This document shows, one piece after another, positions 6,587 through 8,188 of a stretch of 8,188 bases of DNA (the stretch's first letter is position 1; each line of letters opens with the position of its first letter). The notes under the pieces were generated by a model, which searched no databases, was not told the origin of the DNA, and worked only from the letters and a program-made list of their open reading frames with translations. The position numbers were made by a program, and so were the translations under genes. Source of the stretch: Mariprofundus sp. Lineage in GTDB: Bacteria; Pseudomonadota; Zetaproteobacteria; Mariprofundales; Mariprofundaceae. The stretch is from NCBI GenBank assembly GCA_030951065.1, contig JAUZQH010000071.1, positions 1 through 8,188 on the forward strand, in the 5' to 3' direction.

Positions 6587-7448
6587 TTCTCCCCGGAGCG
6601 CTGTGTTGAACCCAAATGGCAGGGCCGGGTTTCTTTGCTTCCAGTCTGTTCAGCCAGCGCTGCCAGAGCATGTAGTAGCGATGTTCTGAAACATCATCAA
6701 AGTCATTGTGGCCGCCGGGCAGGGAAGCGCGCAGTTTCGGTCCGGGATGGGCGGTGAAAATACGCTCAGCCATGCCATCGGGAATAATCTCGTCCGATTT
6801 GGCGCTGATCAGCAATAGAGGCGCTTTCGATTTTCGCACTGCCGCTTCGGTATCCAGCTGTGTTTTCACAAACCAGCGTAACGGCAGCCACGGATAATAT
6901 GCTTCCGACATATCGGGGATGCTGGTGAATGGCGCTTCCAGTGCCAGCCCGACGGGGTTCACTTCTGCGGCCAGTTTTGCCGCTACCGCGCAGCCCAGGC
7001 TGCGACCGGCTATGATGATATCACCTGGATTTAATCCGTAATGATTCACCAGTAACGACCACGCGGCTTTTGCATCGGCATTCAGCCCGGCTTCATCCGG
7101 TGCCCCCTCGCTGTGGCCGTAGCCACGGTAATCAAAAGCAAATACCGCCAGACCCAGCATATGCCAGCGGCGATACTGGCGAATGCGATTGCTCATATTG
7201 CCGCCGTTGCCGTGCAGATGCAGCAGCGTAAAGCGGGGGTGCGCATGCGGCATATACCAGCCGTGCAGCATGGTGCCGTCGGCGCTTTTGAAACTGACAT
7301 CGCGAAAGACAAGCCCCGCATCTTCCGGTGTTTGCGCCAGTTCCCGATCCGGGAAATAGAGATAGCCATTTTCAAAGTGCACCATGTAGGCCACGGTACC
7401 ACCGATGCCGAGCAGCAGAATCACAAACAGCCGAAGAAGGATTTTCAT
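6582..7448 (-). CDS. Membrane-anchored alpha/beta hydrolase (ABHD13/BEM46-like)
   Basis: The 288-residue protein starts with a hydrophobic segment (about residues 4-22, LLRLFVILLLGIGGTVAYM) behind Lys2, which is a signal anchor or uncleaved signal. The alpha/beta hydrolase core follows: HLHGNGGN at 77-84 (oxyanion region), FDYRGYGHSEG at 105-115, the nucleophile elbow GRSLG at 148-152 with Ser150, the acid Asp219 in SAKSDEIIP, and His247 in GGHNDF. A complete Ser-Asp-His triad is therefore visible. The pattern resembles the BEM46/ABHD13/YfhR group of serine hydrolases, whose natural substrates are mostly unknown. Esters or lipids are likely, but this is inference. The catalytic domain is probably exported and tethered to the inner membrane. 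The start is an ATG with no strong ribosome binding site. It converges on prmA and has no operon partner. Confidence 0.88.
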   Translation of the reverse strand: MKILLRLFVILLLGIGGTVAYMVHFENGYLYFPDRELAQTPEDAGLVFRDVSFKSADGTMLHGWYMPHAHPRFTLLHLHGNGGNMSNRIRQYRRWHMLGLAVFAFDYRGYGHSEGAPDEAGLNADAKAAWSLLVNHYGLNPGDIIIAGRSLGCAVAAKLAAEVNPVGLALEAPFTSIPDMSEAYYPWLPLRWFVKTQLDTEAAVRKSKAPLLLISAKSDEIIPDGMAERIFTAHPGPKLRASLPGGHNDFDDVSEHRYYMLWQRWLNRLEAKKPGPAIWVQHSAPGRS

Positions 7449-7541
7449 GGCCTGAGTCTAGCGAGGAATAGGCCGACTGTATCTCCAAAAAGTTTGACCC
7501 CATCGTGAAAACATGGTGGTCGCTAGCTAAAAGCCGTGTAC

Positions 7542-7570
7542 TTGCAGCTTGCATTCACCCTTTGAATAAT
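7542..7570 (+). promoter_or_regulatory. Candidate sigma-70 promoter of the SRPBCC gene
   Basis: TTGCAG (7542-7547) and AATAAT (7565-7570) are spaced 17 bases apart. The -10 box matches five of six consensus bases and the -35 box only three. Transcription would begin near 7577, about 35 bases before the ATG. Confidence 0.35.
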
Positions 7571-7571
7571 T

Positions 7572-7601
7572 CCCTGTTTTTGACTAATCTTGGAAACAGG
7601 G
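7572..7601 (+). promoter_or_regulatory. Hairpin covering the ribosome binding site of the SRPBCC gene
   Basis: CCCTGTTT (7572-7579) is exactly complementary to AAACAGGG (7594-7601), and G-U pairs can extend both ends. The right arm includes the start of the purine-rich AGGGGGA (7598-7604), the only Shine-Dalgarno-like sequence before the ATG at 7612. If the full stem is transcribed it would mask that site. Confidence 0.4.
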
Positions 7602-7611
7602 GGATTTCCCT

Positions 7612-8022
7612 ATGTCTGTGATTAAGGAAACTTACGAGCTTAACGCTTCGCCCGAAGCCGTTTTCGACCTGATCAATGACGTTGAAAAAACATCCGACTA
7701 CAGCGATTTTCTTCAAGGCGTGCGCAAGACCGGGCCTGATATGTATCGCTACACTGTTAATATTGCCGGGATTCCACTTTCCTGGGATGCCAAAGTGTGT
7801 GAACGCAAGCGTCCCGAACGCATTGCCTGGGTATCGGTACATGGCATTACCCTGGCGGGTTCCTTCACGCTCAAACCGATTCCTGCCGGTACTATGGTTT
7901 TCTTCAGCATGGAATACAGTATAACAAACCGTTTTCTGGCCATGGTATTGAGGCCATTTATCCCGCCACTGGTCAGGGCCGTTGCATCAGAGATTATCGC
8001 TCATATCAAACAGCGACTTTAA
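7612..8022 (+). CDS. SRPBCC-fold protein (COQ10/RatA-like polyketide cyclase family)
   Basis: The 136-residue protein looks like a START-like SRPBCC domain. It begins SVIKETYELNASPEAVFDLINDVEKTSDYSDFLQGV, the usual first strand and helix pair of COQ10/RatA-type proteins. Next come strands such as YRYTVNIAGIPLSWDAKV and RIAWVSVHGITLAGSFTLKPIPAGTMVFFSMEY, then a long C-terminal helix ending in SEIIAHIKQRL. The fold makes a deep hydrophobic cavity, and relatives bind ubiquinone or other lipids. The ligand here is unknown, and the classic COQ10 motif around the proline-tryptophan segment is not present, so I give no gene symbol. The ATG is preceded by AGGGGGA about seven bases upstream. It appears monocistronic: a large hairpin follows 12 bases after the stop, and the adjacent gene is divergent. 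Confidence 0.75.
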   Translation: MSVIKETYELNASPEAVFDLINDVEKTSDYSDFLQGVRKTGPDMYRYTVNIAGIPLSWDAKVCERKRPERIAWVSVHGITLAGSFTLKPIPAGTMVFFSMEYSITNRFLAMVLRPFIPPLVRAVASEIIAHIKQRL

Positions 8023-8034
8023 TATGAAATAAAC

Positions 8035-8107
8035 AACGCGCCTGCATGACTTTTTCCACCCCATGATAAAATTTCATATCATGGGGTGGAAAAAGTCCAT
8101 GCGCGTT
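8035..8107. repeat. Long near-perfect inverted repeat (73-nt hairpin element)
   Basis: Bases 8048-8067 pair perfectly with 8078-8097 (20 base pairs, GACTTTTTCC...ATGAT against ATCAT...GGAAAAAGTC) around a ten-base A/T-rich interior. The stem continues outward through CAT/ATG (8045-8047 with 8099-8101) and, after a four-base bulge on the left and a one-base bulge on the right, through AACGCG/CGCGTT (8035-8040 with 8102-8107). About 29 pairs form in all. No T tract follows on either strand, so it is not a canonical terminator. It may be a palindromic repeat such as a REP or MITE-like element, or a transcript-end structure for the SRPBCC gene. Confidence 0.75.
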
Positions 8108-8188
8108 AGGGACATGCTGATTCATTGCCGTCCTGGCAAAAAACAGTAAGTGCGAAAGAGAGCCATTTCAAATCAATCTGATCCGAAA
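8108..8188. other. Noncoding end of window
   Basis: I see no gene here. A small TTGCC/GGCAA dyad around 8125-8139 is followed by a run of A. Any following gene begins beyond the window. Confidence 0.4.

Larger units (their letters stand above)
7449..7611. other. Divergent intergenic region between the hydrolase and SRPBCC genes
   Basis: This 163-base region must hold promoters for both flanking genes. It contains the candidate promoter at 7542-7570, the hairpin at 7572-7601, a seven-base inverted pair CTAGCGA/TCGCTAG (7458-7464 and 7520-7526), and the string AAAAAGTTTGACCCCAT (7487-7503). No open reading frame in it looks real. Confidence 0.5.

Noticed and set aside
7458..7526. Inverted pair CTAGCGA/TCGCTAG flanking 55 bases
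   Set aside because: Seven bases at that distance is close to chance for a region this size, and nothing else suggests transposon ends or an operator.
8035..8110. Integron attC-like site (CGCGTTAGGG at the right end resembles an R' box)
   Set aside because: The left end reads AAACAAC and does not complement GTTAGGG beyond three bases. The 20-bp perfect central stem is unlike attC architecture, and no integrase or cassette array is visible.

Overview
This 8.2 kb window is gene-dense bacterial chromosome with nine protein-coding genes and no tRNA, rRNA, CRISPR array or complete mobile element that I can recognise. The gene set (YhbY, BolA, RuvX-PyrR-PyrB-PyrC, PrmA, a COQ10-like SRPBCC protein) points to a Pseudomonadota (proteobacterial) genome. 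The gene order ruvX-pyrR-pyrB-pyrC resembles gammaproteobacteria such as Pseudomonas. However, the iron-sulfur PyrK and a catalytically intact class I PyrC are unlike the classic Pseudomonas arrangement, so a related lineage (Zetaproteobacteria is one guess) is possible. The genus cannot be fixed from the sequence alone.

Layout. Positions 14-555 (+): a two-gene unit, yhbY then bolA, joined by an ATGA stop/start overlap. Positions 694-5615 (-): a six-gene pyrimidine operon, read right to left, in which every junction overlaps. Its order is an FNR-like flavoprotein reductase, ruvX, pyrR, pyrB, pyrC, pyrK. Positions 5694-6557 (+): prmA, divergent from the operon. Positions 6582-7448 (-): a membrane-anchored alpha/beta hydrolase, convergent with prmA; the stop codons of both genes lie inside one shared palindrome. 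Positions 7612-8022 (+): a small SRPBCC/COQ10-like lipid-binding-fold protein, followed by a very long, nearly perfect hairpin at 8035-8107.

How the genes work together. PyrB and PyrC catalyse the second and third steps of de novo UMP synthesis. PyrR is a PRPP-binding uracil phosphoribosyltransferase-fold protein that probably senses nucleotides. PyrK is the FAD/[2Fe-2S] electron-transfer subunit that normally partners a class 1B dihydroorotate dehydrogenase (PyrD), but no pyrD is present here. A second flavoprotein of the same superfamily, without the [2Fe-2S] cysteines, opens the operon, so the pathway genes are bracketed by two ferredoxin-reductase-like proteins. RuvX, a nuclease-fold protein of rRNA maturation or recombination, is the customary passenger of such operons.

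The points most worth following up are the 73-nt hairpin element at 8035-8107, the palindrome shared by two convergent stop codons at 6553-6586, the orphan PyrK plus the paralogous reductase flanking the pyr genes, and a hairpin covering the ribosome binding site of the SRPBCC gene.
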